Assembly (NCBI GenBank): GCA_050331395.1
Contig: JBHJGX010000041.1
Span: forward strand, 1-41,911
Direction: 5' to 3'
Length of the DNA: 41,911 bases
From: Thermohalobaculum sp050331395
GTDB taxonomy: Bacteria; Pseudomonadota; Alphaproteobacteria; Rhodobacterales; Rhodobacteraceae
The first letter of the stretch is position 1. Each line of letters starts with the position of its first letter. This document shows positions 8,154 to 16,784 of the stretch, in pieces. Under the pieces are notes generated by a model, which saw only the letters and a list, made by a program, of their open reading frames with translations, was not told the origin of the DNA and made no database searches. The translations under genes were made by a program, and so were the position numbers.

Positions 8154-9716
8154 TTGAACGCGCGCCCAATCCGGCTCCTCGCCGCGTTCGCGACGGTCGG
8201 CGGCTGGACGGTGGCGAGCCGGATCCTCGGGTTTCTTCGCGACATCGCGATCGCCGCTGCCCTCGGCGCGGGCCCGGTTGCAGAGGCGTTTTTTGTCGCC
8301 TTTCGGCTGCCCAACATGTTCCGGCGCCTCTTCGCCGAGGGGGCGTTCAACATCGCCTTCGTGCCACTCTTCACCAAACGGCTCGAGGGGGCCGGCCCGG
8401 GTCCCGCGCGCGCTTTCGCCGAAGAGGCTGCGGCCGGCCTCGCCGCCGTGCTCTTCGCGCTGACGATCCTCGCCGAGATCGCCATGCCCTGGCTCGTACT
8501 CGCGCTCGCCTCGGGCTTTGCCGACGATCCCGAGCGGTTCGAACTCGCGGTCGCGTTCGGGCGGATCTGCTTTCCCTATATCGTCTTCATTGCAATGGCG
8601 GCGCTTTTCGCCGGCGTCCTGAACGCCCATGGCCGGTTTGCGGCCGCCGCGGCCGCACCCGTTCTCCTCAATGTCGTGCTAATCGGCGCGCTCGGGCTCG
8701 CCTGGACGTTCGGGATCGCGCCTGGCTGGGCGCTCGCCTGGGGCGTCTTCGCGGGCGGGCTCGCCCAGCTCGGCCTCCTCGTCTTCGCGGTTTGGCGGAT
8801 CGGCTTTCCGCTCGCCCCGCGGCGCCCGCGCTGGTCCCCGGATATGCGCCGGCTCGCCCTCCTCGCGCTGCCGGCCGCGCTCGCCGGGGGCGTGGTGCAG
8901 ATCAATCTCGTCGTCGGCACCCAGGTCGCGCGCTATTTCGACGGCGCTGTCGGCTGGCTCTGGTTCGCCGACCGGCTCATGCAGCTTCCCCTCGGGGTGG
9001 TTGGCATCGCGATCGGCGTCGTGCTTTTGCCGGAGCTGTCCCGCAGGCTTCGGATTGGCGACCGCGCCGGCGCCCGGGGCGCGACCAACCGCGCCCTCGA
9101 ATTCGCCGCCGCCCTCACGCTGCCCGCCGCCGTCGCGCTCCTGGTCATTCCCGATCTCATCATTCGGGTCCTCTTCGAACGCGGCGCCTTCTCGCCGGAG
9201 GATACCGCCGCGACCGCCGCCGCGCTTGCCGTCTACGCGCTCGGACTGCCGTCCTTCGTGCTGCAAAAGATCCTTCAGCCCGCCTATTTCGCCGCCGAGA
9301 ACACCCGAGCGCCGCTGAATTTCGCCCTTGTCGGCATGGGCGTGAACGCGCTCGCCGCCATCGGGCTGGTGCCGGTCGCGGGCTTCCTGGCCGCCGCCTG
9401 GGGCAGCACGCTCTCCGGCTGGACGATGGCAGCGCTTCTCTGGGCATTCGCGCCGCGCACCCGAGCGGATCTCGCGCTTGAGCCCGCGACCGCCCGGCGC
9501 CTGCCCCGCCAGGCGCTCGCGGCGGTCCTCATGGGCGCGATCGTTGCGACCCTTGCGCCCCTTGCCGAGGCCGTCTTGCCGGCGGGCCTGGCGCTCGGCT
9601 TGACGATTACGGTCGGCGTGGCAGTCTACGCGGGTGTGTCGCTCGCGCTCGGGGCTATCACGGCGGCGGAGCTCCGGTCCGGACTTCGCCGGTCGCGTGC
9701 GAAAGATGCCGCCTGA
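8154..9716 (+). CDS. murJ: Lipid II flippase MurJ (MviN)
   Basis: Flips the peptidoglycan precursor lipid II across the inner membrane. 520 residues, with about fourteen hydrophobic segments of the MOP-superfamily exporter type. Family motifs include SRILGFLRDIAIAAALG near the N-terminus, ADAFFVAF-like AEAFFVAFRLPNMFRRLFAEGAF, and the mid-protein segment GLPSFVLQKILQPAYFA. The start codon is TTG (8154-8156), four bases after the glnD stop; no better ATG is placed before the first membrane helix. glnD-murJ-trpS proximity is a pattern I associate with Rhodobacterales. Confidence 0.96.
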   Translation: MNARPIRLLAAFATVGGWTVASRILGFLRDIAIAAALGAGPVAEAFFVAFRLPNMFRRLFAEGAFNIAFVPLFTKRLEGAGPGPARAFAEEAAAGLAAVLFALTILAEIAMPWLVLALASGFADDPERFELAVAFGRICFPYIVFIAMAALFAGVLNAHGRFAAAAAAPVLLNVVLIGALGLAWTFGIAPGWALAWGVFAGGLAQLGLLVFAVWRIGFPLAPRRPRWSPDMRRLALLALPAALAGGVVQINLVVGTQVARYFDGAVGWLWFADRLMQLPLGVVGIAIGVVLLPELSRRLRIGDRAGARGATNRALEFAAALTLPAAVALLVIPDLIIRVLFERGAFSPEDTAATAAALAVYALGLPSFVLQKILQPAYFAAENTRAPLNFALVGMGVNALAAIGLVPVAGFLAAAWGSTLSGWTMAALLWAFAPRTRADLALEPATARRLPRQALAAVLMGAIVATLAPLAEAVLPAGLALGLTITVGVAVYAGVSLALGAITAAELRSGLRRSRAKDAA

Positions 9717-9739
9717 TGCGGCACAAGGGAGAGGTCTTT

Positions 9740-10930
9740 ATGCGTATTTTCGCTCTCGTTCTCGGGCCTCTGCTCGTTGTCACCGCTTGCACGGGCGTTC
9801 GTCCCCTCGAGCCGCCGCCGGACGGGCCGCATCTGATGGCCGAGATCCCCGGCTTCCCCGGCGTGCGTTACTGGGGCGACGAAACGCCGCCGGGCCTCGA
9901 ACAGTCCTTCGACACGCTCCTCGACCAATTCCGAACCCGCGTCGCCCGCGAAGGCGCCCTTCCGAACGGTGGTCGGCTCGACACGTTGGTGCTCTCGGGC
10001 GGCGGGTCGGACGGACCTTTCGGCGCCGGGCTCCTGGTCGGCTGGACCGAGAAGGGCGACCGACCGGAGTTCGGCATCGTCACCGGTATCTCGGCCGGCG
10101 CGTTGATCGCGCCCTTCGCCTTTCTTGGGCCGGACTACGACCAGGCGCTCCGGGATTTCACGCTCGAGAACTCCACCGAGACCCTGCTCGAGCTGACGAT
10201 CGCCAGCGCACTTCTCGATGGCCTCGGCGTCTTCGATACCACGCCGCTGCGCAGCCGGTTGAGCGATCTCCTGACCCCAGAGGCCGTCGCGGCGATCGGC
10301 GCCGAGTACGACCGGGGCCGCCGGCTCTGGATCGGCACCACGAACCTCGACGCCCAGCGCCCGGTTTACTGGAACATCACCCGGATTGCATCGATCGGCG
10401 GCCCCGACGCCCGCGACCTGATCATCAAGATTATGCTCGCCTCTTCGGCCATTCCCGGCGCCTTTCCGCCGCAATACTTCGCTGTTGAGATCGATGGCGA
10501 GCGCTATTCGGAAATGCACGTCGATGGCGGCGTCACAAACCAGTTGTTCTTCTACCCGGAGACCGTCGATCTGCGCCAATTCGAGTCGCTGGACGGACAA
10601 TTTCAGAACTTTGCCCGACGCGGGACGATCTATGTCATCCGAAACACGAAGCTCGAGCCCGACTTCAGCGCAATCGCACCGAGTATTCTAAATATCTCCG
10701 CCCGGTCCCTCTCGACCATGATCAAGTTCGGCGGCCGAAACGATATCCAGGTGCTCGAACAGATTGCGGCACGCGACGGCTTTGGTGTGAAGGTGACGTC
10801 GGTGCCTGAGACGTTCGATATGGAAGAGAACGAATTGTTCGATCCGGTTTACATGCAGGCGCTGTTTCAGGTCGGCTACGATCTCGCCGCCGGCGAGGGG
10901 ACCTGGCGGGTCGAGATCCCGGGCGGCTGA
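9740..10930 (+). CDS. Patatin-like phospholipase, predicted lipoprotein
   Basis: Predicted lipid acyl hydrolase with a Ser-Asp dyad, about 396 residues. It opens with a lipoprotein signal MRIFALVLGPLLVVTAC (Cys near residue 17). The glycine-rich oxyanion segment GGGSDGPFGAG follows near residue 85, where most patatins have GGGxRG. The nucleophile box GISAG has Ser near residue 116 and the DGG triplet has Asp near residue 261. The frame opens at 9716, overlapping the murJ stop, but the ATG at 9740 has GGGAGAGG placed ahead of it and gives a clean signal peptide, so I use it. It converges on the rhomboid gene with an 8-base gap. Lipid anchoring and the D-for-R change in the glycine loop are the odd points. 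Substrate unknown. Confidence 0.9.
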   Translation: MRIFALVLGPLLVVTACTGVRPLEPPPDGPHLMAEIPGFPGVRYWGDETPPGLEQSFDTLLDQFRTRVAREGALPNGGRLDTLVLSGGGSDGPFGAGLLVGWTEKGDRPEFGIVTGISAGALIAPFAFLGPDYDQALRDFTLENSTETLLELTIASALLDGLGVFDTTPLRSRLSDLLTPEAVAAIGAEYDRGRRLWIGTTNLDAQRPVYWNITRIASIGGPDARDLIIKIMLASSAIPGAFPPQYFAVEIDGERYSEMHVDGGVTNQLFFYPETVDLRQFESLDGQFQNFARRGTIYVIRNTKLEPDFSAIAPSILNISARSLSTMIKFGGRNDIQVLEQIAARDGFGVKVTSVPETFDMEENELFDPVYMQALFQVGYDLAAGEGTWRVEIPGG

Positions 10931-10938
10931 TCCCCCGA

Positions 10939-11604
10939 TCAGGCGAGCCGATCGCGGAGGCGCGGGCGCGGCGGAAACGGGTACGCCATGAGCCAGCCCG
11001 CGACGAACCCGCCGAGATGAGCCTCCCACGCCACACCGCCGCCGAAGCTCAGGTACATGAGCCCGTTCAAAACGACGAGACCGACACAGCGCATCCAGAT
11101 ATCGCCCCGCGGCTGACCTGTGGTCCGGAGCGCGCGCTCTTGCCACGCGGTCAACGTCCCGATCAGACCGAAGACCACGCCCGACGCGCCGACCAGCGAC
11201 GCCTCGGTGGTCTGAACCAGCCCGAAGACCAATGCGCCGCCGACTGCCGAGACGGCCGCCACCGCGAGAAACGCCCCGATCCCGGCCAGCCGCGTGATCG
11301 CGTGCCCCAGTCCGAGAAATGCAACCATGTTCAGGATCATGTGCAGCGGGAACCCGTGCAAGAACGCATAGCTCACGAATGAATAGACCAATTGCAGATG
11401 CACCACCCCTTCGCGCAGCGCATAGTCGAAAAGTTGATCATGGAAGGCGAACTTTGTGATCAATTCGCCGCGGCTAAGGGCATGACCGACATAACGATTG
11501 TCGACGGCCCAAAAAAGCAGCTCGAGCGCCGCGATGATCCCGGTCAGGATCCAAAGAACGGGATGAACGCTCGCGGACGGACGGTCTTCGATCGGTACTG
11601 GCAT
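10939..11604 (-). CDS. Rhomboid-family intramembrane serine protease
   Basis: 221-residue integral membrane protein with about six hydrophobic segments. All rhomboid active-site elements are seen: HMILNM (His88 and Asn92, oxyanion side), GASGVVFG (nucleophile Ser141) and AHLGGF (catalytic His196). It should cleave single-pass membrane substrates within the bilayer; the substrate is unknown. The N-terminus is cytoplasmic and short, without a cytoplasmic domain of the GlpG type. Divergent from trpS across 126 bases and convergent with the patatin gene. Confidence 0.93.
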   Translation of the reverse strand: MPVPIEDRPSASVHPVLWILTGIIAALELLFWAVDNRYVGHALSRGELITKFAFHDQLFDYALREGVVHLQLVYSFVSYAFLHGFPLHMILNMVAFLGLGHAITRLAGIGAFLAVAAVSAVGGALVFGLVQTTEASLVGASGVVFGLIGTLTAWQERALRTTGQPRGDIWMRCVGLVVLNGLMYLSFGGGVAWEAHLGGFVAGWLMAYPFPPRPRLRDRLA

Positions 11605-11730
11605 CGGCGAAAGTTAGACTGTCGCCGCCGGCGCCGCCATCCCCCGCTTGACGAATTCCGGCCACCCGGCGCAGAAGGGCGCCGCGCGCGGGCGGGCCTT
11701 CTCCGCCGCGCCCGGAACAGGATCCCGCCG

Positions 11731-12771
11731 ATGACCGAAACCGGCCACCCCTTTCGCGTGTTCTCCGGCGTCCAGCCCTCGGGCGTGCTCACGCTCGGCA
11801 ACTATTTGGGCGCGGTCCGCCGGTTCACCGAACTCCAAAGCGCGGGGCGCGAGACGCTCTTTTGCGTCGTCGATCTGCACGCGATCACCCAGTGGCAAGA
11901 ACCGGCCGCCCTGCGCGAGGCGACGCGCGCGGTCGCCGCGAGCTTTCTTGCCTGCGGCCTCGACCCGGCGCGCTCGATCCTCTTCAACCAAGCGGCGGTT
12001 CCTGCGCATGCGGAACTCGGCTGGATCTTTTCCTGTGTGGTGCGTCTCGGCTGGCTGAACCGGATGACACAGTTCAAAGACAAAGCAGGAAAGAACCGCG
12101 AACAAGCCTCTGGCGGGCTTTACATGTATCCGGCTTTGATGGCTGCAGATATCTTGCTCTATAAAGCAACACATGTGCCTGTCGGCGAAGATCAGAAGCA
12201 GCATCTAGAGCTCGCGCGCGATATCGCGGCAAAGTTTAACTTGGATTACGACCGCGAAGGGTTCTTTCCGCTGCCAGAGCCGTTGATCGAAGGGCCAGCC
12301 CCGCGGGTGATGAGCCTGCGCGATGGAACGAAAAAAATGTCGAAATCCGACCCCTCAGACATGTCTCGGATTAATTTGACCGACGATGCGGATGCGATCG
12401 CCCAGAAAATCCGGAAGGCGAAGACCGATCCCGAACCGCTTCCCGAGAGGATCGAAGCGCTCGACGGACGCCCGGAGGCAAAGAACCTCGTCACGATTTT
12501 CGGTGCGCTGACCGGGCGCGACCCGGCCTCAGTGCTTGAGGATTTCGCCGGACAAGGCTTCGGCGCATTCAAGCCGGCGCTCATAGAAGTCGCGGTCGAG
12601 ACGCTGGCGCCAATTTCGGCCGAGATTGGTCGGCTTCGGGCCGATCCGGCGGAGATCGACCGGATCCTGCGAAACGGGGCAGAACGGGCGGCGGCCCTGG
12701 CGGAACCGGTGCTGGCCCAGACCTACGAGGCGGTCGGGCTTCTCCCGCTTCGGGCGCGCGGTCATACCTGA
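11731..12771 (+). CDS. trpS: Tryptophanyl-tRNA synthetase
   Basis: Class Ib aminoacyl-tRNA synthetase charging tRNA-Trp. 346 residues, normal for bacterial TrpS. The HIGH-equivalent is PSGVLTLGNYLGA near residue 16, and the KMSKS loop reads KKMSKSD near residue 201. The tryptophan/ATP site segment YPALMAADILLYKATHVPVG is intact. The frame is open from 11392, but the ATG at 11731 begins the conserved FRVFSGVQPSG region and gives the family length. The central part (about 12060-12420) is visibly less GC-rich than the rest of the gene and the neighbourhood, with codons such as ttg, ata, aca and aaa that are rare nearby; see findings. Confidence 0.97.
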   Translation: MTETGHPFRVFSGVQPSGVLTLGNYLGAVRRFTELQSAGRETLFCVVDLHAITQWQEPAALREATRAVAASFLACGLDPARSILFNQAAVPAHAELGWIFSCVVRLGWLNRMTQFKDKAGKNREQASGGLYMYPALMAADILLYKATHVPVGEDQKQHLELARDIAAKFNLDYDREGFFPLPEPLIEGPAPRVMSLRDGTKKMSKSDPSDMSRINLTDDADAIAQKIRKAKTDPEPLPERIEALDGRPEAKNLVTIFGALTGRDPASVLEDFAGQGFGAFKPALIEVAVETLAPISAEIGRLRADPAEIDRILRNGAERAAALAEPVLAQTYEAVGLLPLRARGHT

Positions 12772-12789
12772 TGGAGCGGCGACCGCCCA

Positions 12790-12817
12790 GGTCGACCACT
12801 TCTTGAAGTGGGCGACC
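12790..12817. terminator. Hairpin between convergent trpS and radC
   Basis: The stem GGTCG / CGACC encloses CCACTTC-TT-GAAGTGG. The result is a long hairpin with a single mismatch and a very short loop, lying between the trpS stop (12771) and the radC stop (12828). There is no T-run, so it may act as a bidirectional stop or as RNA-end protection rather than a classical intrinsic terminator. Confidence 0.5.
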
Positions 12818-12827
12818 CGGGCGGGGC

Positions 12828-13613
12828 TTAGAGCAAGCCCATCGATCGAAAGCTGGCGTCACGTTCTTTACCGATCACGACATGATCGTGGATCACCAAA
12901 CCAACCGCTTTGGCCGCACGCTCGATTTGGACGGTCATGTCGATATCGGCCTTGGACGGCGTCGGGTCGCCCGACGGGTGATTGTGGACCAAAATGAGGG
13001 CCGAGGCATTCAATTCGAGCGCGCGCTTCACGACTTCTCGCGGGTAGACTGGGACGTGATCGACCGTACCCGTTCCTTGCGCCTCGTCGGCGATCAACGT
13101 GTTTTTTCGATCTAGAAACAAAACCCGGAATTGCTCCCGATCCCGATGGGCCATTGCCGCCTTGCAGTAATCGAGAAGCGCGGCCCAACTGGAGACGGCG
13201 TGGCGACCGTGCGCGCGGGCACGAGCAAGCCGGTGGGCGGCAGCCTCGACGATCTTGAGCTCGCAAATGACCGCGTGTCCGATACCGGGCACTTCGGCAA
13301 GCCGAGGGACGGCGGCCGAGATCGCGCCGTTGAAGTCGCCGAAGCGGGCGAGCAGAGCCTTGGCGAGCGGCTTGACGTCTTGTCGCGGGATTGCTCGGAA
13401 GAGGACGAGCTCGAGCATTTCGTAATCTGCCACGCTGTCCGGGCCGGCTTCGAGAAAGCGACTGCGCAGTCGTTTGCGGTGATCGTGGTAGTGCTGGAGG
13501 GGCTCTTTCGACCCGGGCGGGAGGCGTTTTGGCGGCGGTGTGGGGGGGGCTATTGCAGGCAACGCGAGCGTTTCTTGAAAGCCTGGCCCGCGTCGTTCCT
13601 TTTCATCCGCCAT
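12828..13613 (-). CDS. radC: RadC/JAB-domain protein
   Basis: 261 residues. The N-terminal part has a helix-hairpin-helix-like region (RDVKPLAKALLARFGDF is seen as RQDVKPLAKALLARFGDF, then LAEVPGIGHA). The C-terminal JAB/MPN metalloprotease-like domain carries the zinc motif HNHPSGDPTPSKAD. The family was named for DNA repair, but its role is unsettled; the fold suggests an isopeptidase or metal-dependent nuclease. The frame is open to 13778, overlapping the downstream RTX gene. The ATG at 13613, preceded by a GTG codon, begins the normal RadC N-terminus, so the longer form is rejected. A proline-rich stretch (IAPPTPPPKRLPPG) precedes the conserved part. Confidence 0.93.
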   Translation of the reverse strand: MADEKERRGPGFQETLALPAIAPPTPPPKRLPPGSKEPLQHYHDHRKRLRSRFLEAGPDSVADYEMLELVLFRAIPRQDVKPLAKALLARFGDFNGAISAAVPRLAEVPGIGHAVICELKIVEAAAHRLARARAHGRHAVSSWAALLDYCKAAMAHRDREQFRVLFLDRKNTLIADEAQGTGTVDHVPVYPREVVKRALELNASALILVHNHPSGDPTPSKADIDMTVQIERAAKAVGLVIHDHVVIGKERDASFRSMGLL

Positions 13614-13695
13614 CACGCCACCCCACGCACAGTCTCGGTTGCGGAAATATGGGATTGAAATGGTTGAGGAAGTGTAAATCTTTGCGAGCGGCCGA

Positions 13696-16560
13696 TCAGG
13701 CGAAAACGATATCGGCGGCCGAAAGCGCAGCGAGCGTGACCCCTTGGAGCGCGATCGCGTCCTCGGGCGCCCCGCCATAGCCGAGGGTCAACCGACCCTC
13801 GCCATCCGAGGCAAAAGTGAGATCTTCGAACCGGGTAACGCCACCCGAGAGGACGAGCTTGTCCTCGCCCGGCACGAAATCGAAGATCAGATCGCCCGCC
13901 AATATGCCGCCATCGCCGACTGCGAAGAAAAACCGATCCGCGCCGGCCTCTCCGGCCAGCCGGTCGGCGCCCGGCCCGCCCCTGAGCTCGTCATCGCCTG
14001 CGCCCGCGGTCAGGGTGTCGTCGCCCTCGCCGCCTGCGAGCGTGTCGGCCCCGTCGCGGCCGAAGACCCGGTCGTCCCCCACCCCGCCGTCGACCACGTC
14101 ATCGCCGGCCTCGCCGTCGACCAAATCGTTGCCTGCGTCCCCCGAGAGCGTGTCGGCGCCGTCGCGTCCGCCCACCACATCGTCGCCGTCGCCCCCGGAA
14201 AGGCTGTCGTCCCCGCCCTCGCCAATCACGAAATCCGCACCCGGCCCGCCAAAGACAGTGTCGTCGTCTTCGTTGCCGAAAGCGAGATCGTCGCCCGGGC
14301 CCGCGTCGATCCAGTCGCGTCCCGTCATTCCGTAGAGGCGGTCCCGGCCATCGCCGCCGAAGAGGCTGTCATCGCCCTCCCAGCCCTGCAGGATGTCGGT
14401 GTCATTTCCGCCGAAGGCCGTATCGTTGCCAGTGCGCAGCAAGATCGTATCGATCCCGTCGCCGCCATAAGCGAGATCGTCGCCGGCTTCGGCATCGATG
14501 AAATCGTCGCCCGCGCCCCCCTCGAAGGTGTCTCCGCCATCGCCGCCGCCGAAGAGGTCGTTGCCTTCGCCGCCGAGCAAGCTGTCATCGCCGCCCTCGC
14601 CGAGCAATCGGTCGCGTCCCGGGCCGCCATGAATGGTGTCGCCGTCGGCGTTGCCGAAAAGAATGTCGTTGCCGTCACGCCCGAAGATCAGGTCGCGGCC
14701 CGTATCGCCATAGACGATGTCGTTGTTGCCGGCGCCGATGACGGTGTCGTCGCCCGGCCCCGCGTTCAGGAGGTCGCCGAACGGGTCGGAGCGGTCGTCC
14801 TCCCAATCGGCGAACAGCAGATCGTTGCCTCCCTTGCCGAGGAGCGTGTCCACGCCGTCGCCGCCTGCGAGCGTGTCGTCGCCCTCACCGCCGTCGAGGC
14901 GGTCGTTGCCTGGGCCGCCATAGATCCGGTCGCGCCCGTCGAGGCCGCCCACCTTGTCGTTGAAGCCGAGGGTGTGGATTTCGTCGTCGCCGGCCGTACC
15001 GATGATCGTATCCCGGTCGTCGCTGCCGGTAAGGGCGCCCGGGCCCGGCACGCGCAGCGCGAGCGGCGCGGTGGCGTTCGCCTCGGCGGTCTCCGCAAGG
15101 TCTTCGAGCGGATCGGCAAGGGCGCCGAGCCAATAGCTCCCGGGCGAGAGGCCGGCGGGCAGGGTGACGGTCGTGTCGAGGGTTGCCCCCGCACCCGGCG
15201 CAAGGGCGAGGGGCGGTTGCCAAACAAGGAGGAAATCGGTCGCCTCGATAGTTGCGTCCGTGGACAGGTAGAGCCCGACAGGCGCGGTTCCGGCCGCTGC
15301 ACCCCCGTTCGCGACGCTCCAGGTTACCGTGAGAGGCGCACCTGGCCATGGCGAGCGGGTCGAGACCCCGGCAAGCGTCGGCGCGAAGTCCGGCAGCGCG
15401 ACCACCGTCACGCTCTCGGCCAGGAGACCGGTATTGTTCGCCTCGTCGAACTCGGCGACGGCGCCGGCCGGGTCGAGGATCCAGCCGAGCCGATAGTCGG
15501 CCGCGGGCAGGGTGGTCGGCAGGGGAACCTCAAGGGCGAGTGTCGCGGTCTCAAACGGCTCGAGCGCCGGGATGACGGCGGTTGCAAGCGCCAGGTCGCC
15601 AGTGGTGATCGTCGCGTTGAGCGAGGCATAGACGGTGAGTTCGGCCGCGGGCGCGGGCGCCGTGCCGAGATTTCGAACCGGGATCGTGAGGCCGAGCATG
15701 CGCCCCGCCGCGGTTTCCGTGGTCGAGACAGTCGCCACGAGCGCCGGGTCCGCGGTCGCGCCGTCCACGAGATCGGGCCGATCCTGGGGGGCACGTAAGA
15801 GCGCGTCCTGGGAGATCCACTCTTCGATCAGCGCCTTGCGCGCGACGGTGATGCGGGTGGCGCCGTTTGTCGCCCCGGGTGCCGTCGGGTCGGATGCGCC
15901 GGTGGTGTGGATGCCGGCCGCCCGGCGCTCTCCGCTTGCCGAGAAACTGCGCCAGACCGGTGAGCCGCTCATGCCGCCGGCGCTGTCGAGCGTGCCCGCG
16001 TAGAGGAGGCGGTCGTCCGTTGCGGTTGTGGCGGGTCCGGCGGCGGTCCAGAGCGTCTCGCCGCCCTTGTCCCCCGGATAGCCGGCGATCTGCACGTTGA
16101 GCCCGTCGTAAAATCCTGGACCGTCCTGCGCTTCGAGCCCGAACCACCCCGTGATCTCGCCGATGCTGCGGTCGAGGGTGACGAGGGCCCAATCCGCCCC
16201 GGGCACACGGCCCGTGAGCCAGTCCTCGGCGACGCGGAGATGCACCATTTCGGCCGTGCCGAAGGGGCGGAGATCGCCCTCTTGCGCGAAGGCAATCGTC
16301 AGCGTGTCGGCGAGCCCGTCGCCGCCATAGGCATCGTTCGAGACCGCATGTCCGGCCGTCAGCACATGATAGGGCGAGACGAGAAACCCCGTCGCCTGGA
16401 AGACGCCCGCTTCGGCGCCGACGCTCACCCGGCCGATCGCGCGATAGGGGAACGCGGTCGCATCGGAGACGGCGATCCGGTCGTCGGCGCCGAAAATGCT
16501 CTCGACGGGTTCGGGCCCGGCCAACGGGACGTTGTCGAAGCAATCGTTAGGACCGGTCAT
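13696..16560 (-). CDS. RTX protein with V8/trypsin-like serine protease and CARDB domains
   Basis: 954-residue predicted secreted protease. The protease domain (about residues 25-245) has the triad His71 (LTAGHA), Asp123 (GADWALVTLD) and Ser198 (AGGMSGSPV), as in glutamyl endopeptidase/V8-like enzymes. Two CARDB-type beta-sandwich domains follow (about 263-386 and 390-505; VRNLGTAPAPAAELTVY and WSVANGGAAAGTAPVGLYL). A long RTX block (about 510-895) consists of GGxGxDxhx nonapeptides that should bind calcium outside the cell. The end, with FDFVPGEDKLVL, is the usual cap and type I secretion signal. There is no N-terminal signal peptide, consistent with type I export. GGAGG lies 8 bases before the ATG. 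Divergent from a second RTX gene. No HlyB/HlyD-like exporter is in the window. Confidence 0.93.
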   Translation of the reverse strand: MTGPNDCFDNVPLAGPEPVESIFGADDRIAVSDATAFPYRAIGRVSVGAEAGVFQATGFLVSPYHVLTAGHAVSNDAYGGDGLADTLTIAFAQEGDLRPFGTAEMVHLRVAEDWLTGRVPGADWALVTLDRSIGEITGWFGLEAQDGPGFYDGLNVQIAGYPGDKGGETLWTAAGPATTATDDRLLYAGTLDSAGGMSGSPVWRSFSASGERRAAGIHTTGASDPTAPGATNGATRITVARKALIEEWISQDALLRAPQDRPDLVDGATADPALVATVSTTETAAGRMLGLTIPVRNLGTAPAPAAELTVYASLNATITTGDLALATAVIPALEPFETATLALEVPLPTTLPAADYRLGWILDPAGAVAEFDEANNTGLLAESVTVVALPDFAPTLAGVSTRSPWPGAPLTVTWSVANGGAAAGTAPVGLYLSTDATIEATDFLLVWQPPLALAPGAGATLDTTVTLPAGLSPGSYWLGALADPLEDLAETAEANATAPLALRVPGPGALTGSDDRDTIIGTAGDDEIHTLGFNDKVGGLDGRDRIYGGPGNDRLDGGEGDDTLAGGDGVDTLLGKGGNDLLFADWEDDRSDPFGDLLNAGPGDDTVIGAGNNDIVYGDTGRDLIFGRDGNDILFGNADGDTIHGGPGRDRLLGEGGDDSLLGGEGNDLFGGGDGGDTFEGGAGDDFIDAEAGDDLAYGGDGIDTILLRTGNDTAFGGNDTDILQGWEGDDSLFGGDGRDRLYGMTGRDWIDAGPGDDLAFGNEDDDTVFGGPGADFVIGEGGDDSLSGGDGDDVVGGRDGADTLSGDAGNDLVDGEAGDDVVDGGVGDDRVFGRDGADTLAGGEGDDTLTAGAGDDELRGGPGADRLAGEAGADRFFFAVGDGGILAGDLIFDFVPGEDKLVLSGGVTRFEDLTFASDGEGRLTLGYGGAPEDAIALQGVTLAALSAADIVFA

Positions 16561-16784
16561 CTCTGGCGCCTCCGGGGCCCCTTCTGCCGGCCCGAGGCGA
16601 GGGAATAGGGCCCGCCGGTGGCCATCCGGTTAACGCCGCCGCCCGGACGATCACGCCCGCGAGAGCTAACGCCGGGAAACCACGCTCCGATACCCGGCGG
16701 TCGTCTCTCTCTGCGAAACCGCCAGCCGAACGGAGCGCCGTACGGGCCGCCGATCGCACCGCCGCATGAGCCAAGGAGGCGTCC
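16561..16784. promoter_or_regulatory. Shared intergenic region of two divergent RTX genes
   Basis: 224 bases with no open gene, holding the promoters and translation starts of both RTX genes. The plus-strand gene has AAGGAGG six bases before its ATG, and the minus-strand gene has GGAGG eight bases before its ATG. The octamer TAACGCCG occurs twice in direct orientation (16631 and 16667). I see no clear -35/-10 pair. Co-regulation of the two genes is an inference from their arrangement. Confidence 0.45.

Noticed and set aside
5105..8485. 1126-codon minus-strand open frame opposite glnD
   Set aside because: It has no recognisable domain and mirrors the codon bias of glnD, whose every functional motif is intact on the plus strand.
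13614..13778. Upstream extension of radC
   Set aside because: It would overlap the end of the RTX gene and adds a basic, non-conserved stretch; the ATG at 13613 starts the family's normal N-terminus.
13744..15798. Long plus-strand frame opposite the RTX protease
   Set aside because: The Val/Ala-rich periodic translation is the antisense of RTX repeats; protease, CARDB and RTX motifs are on the minus strand.
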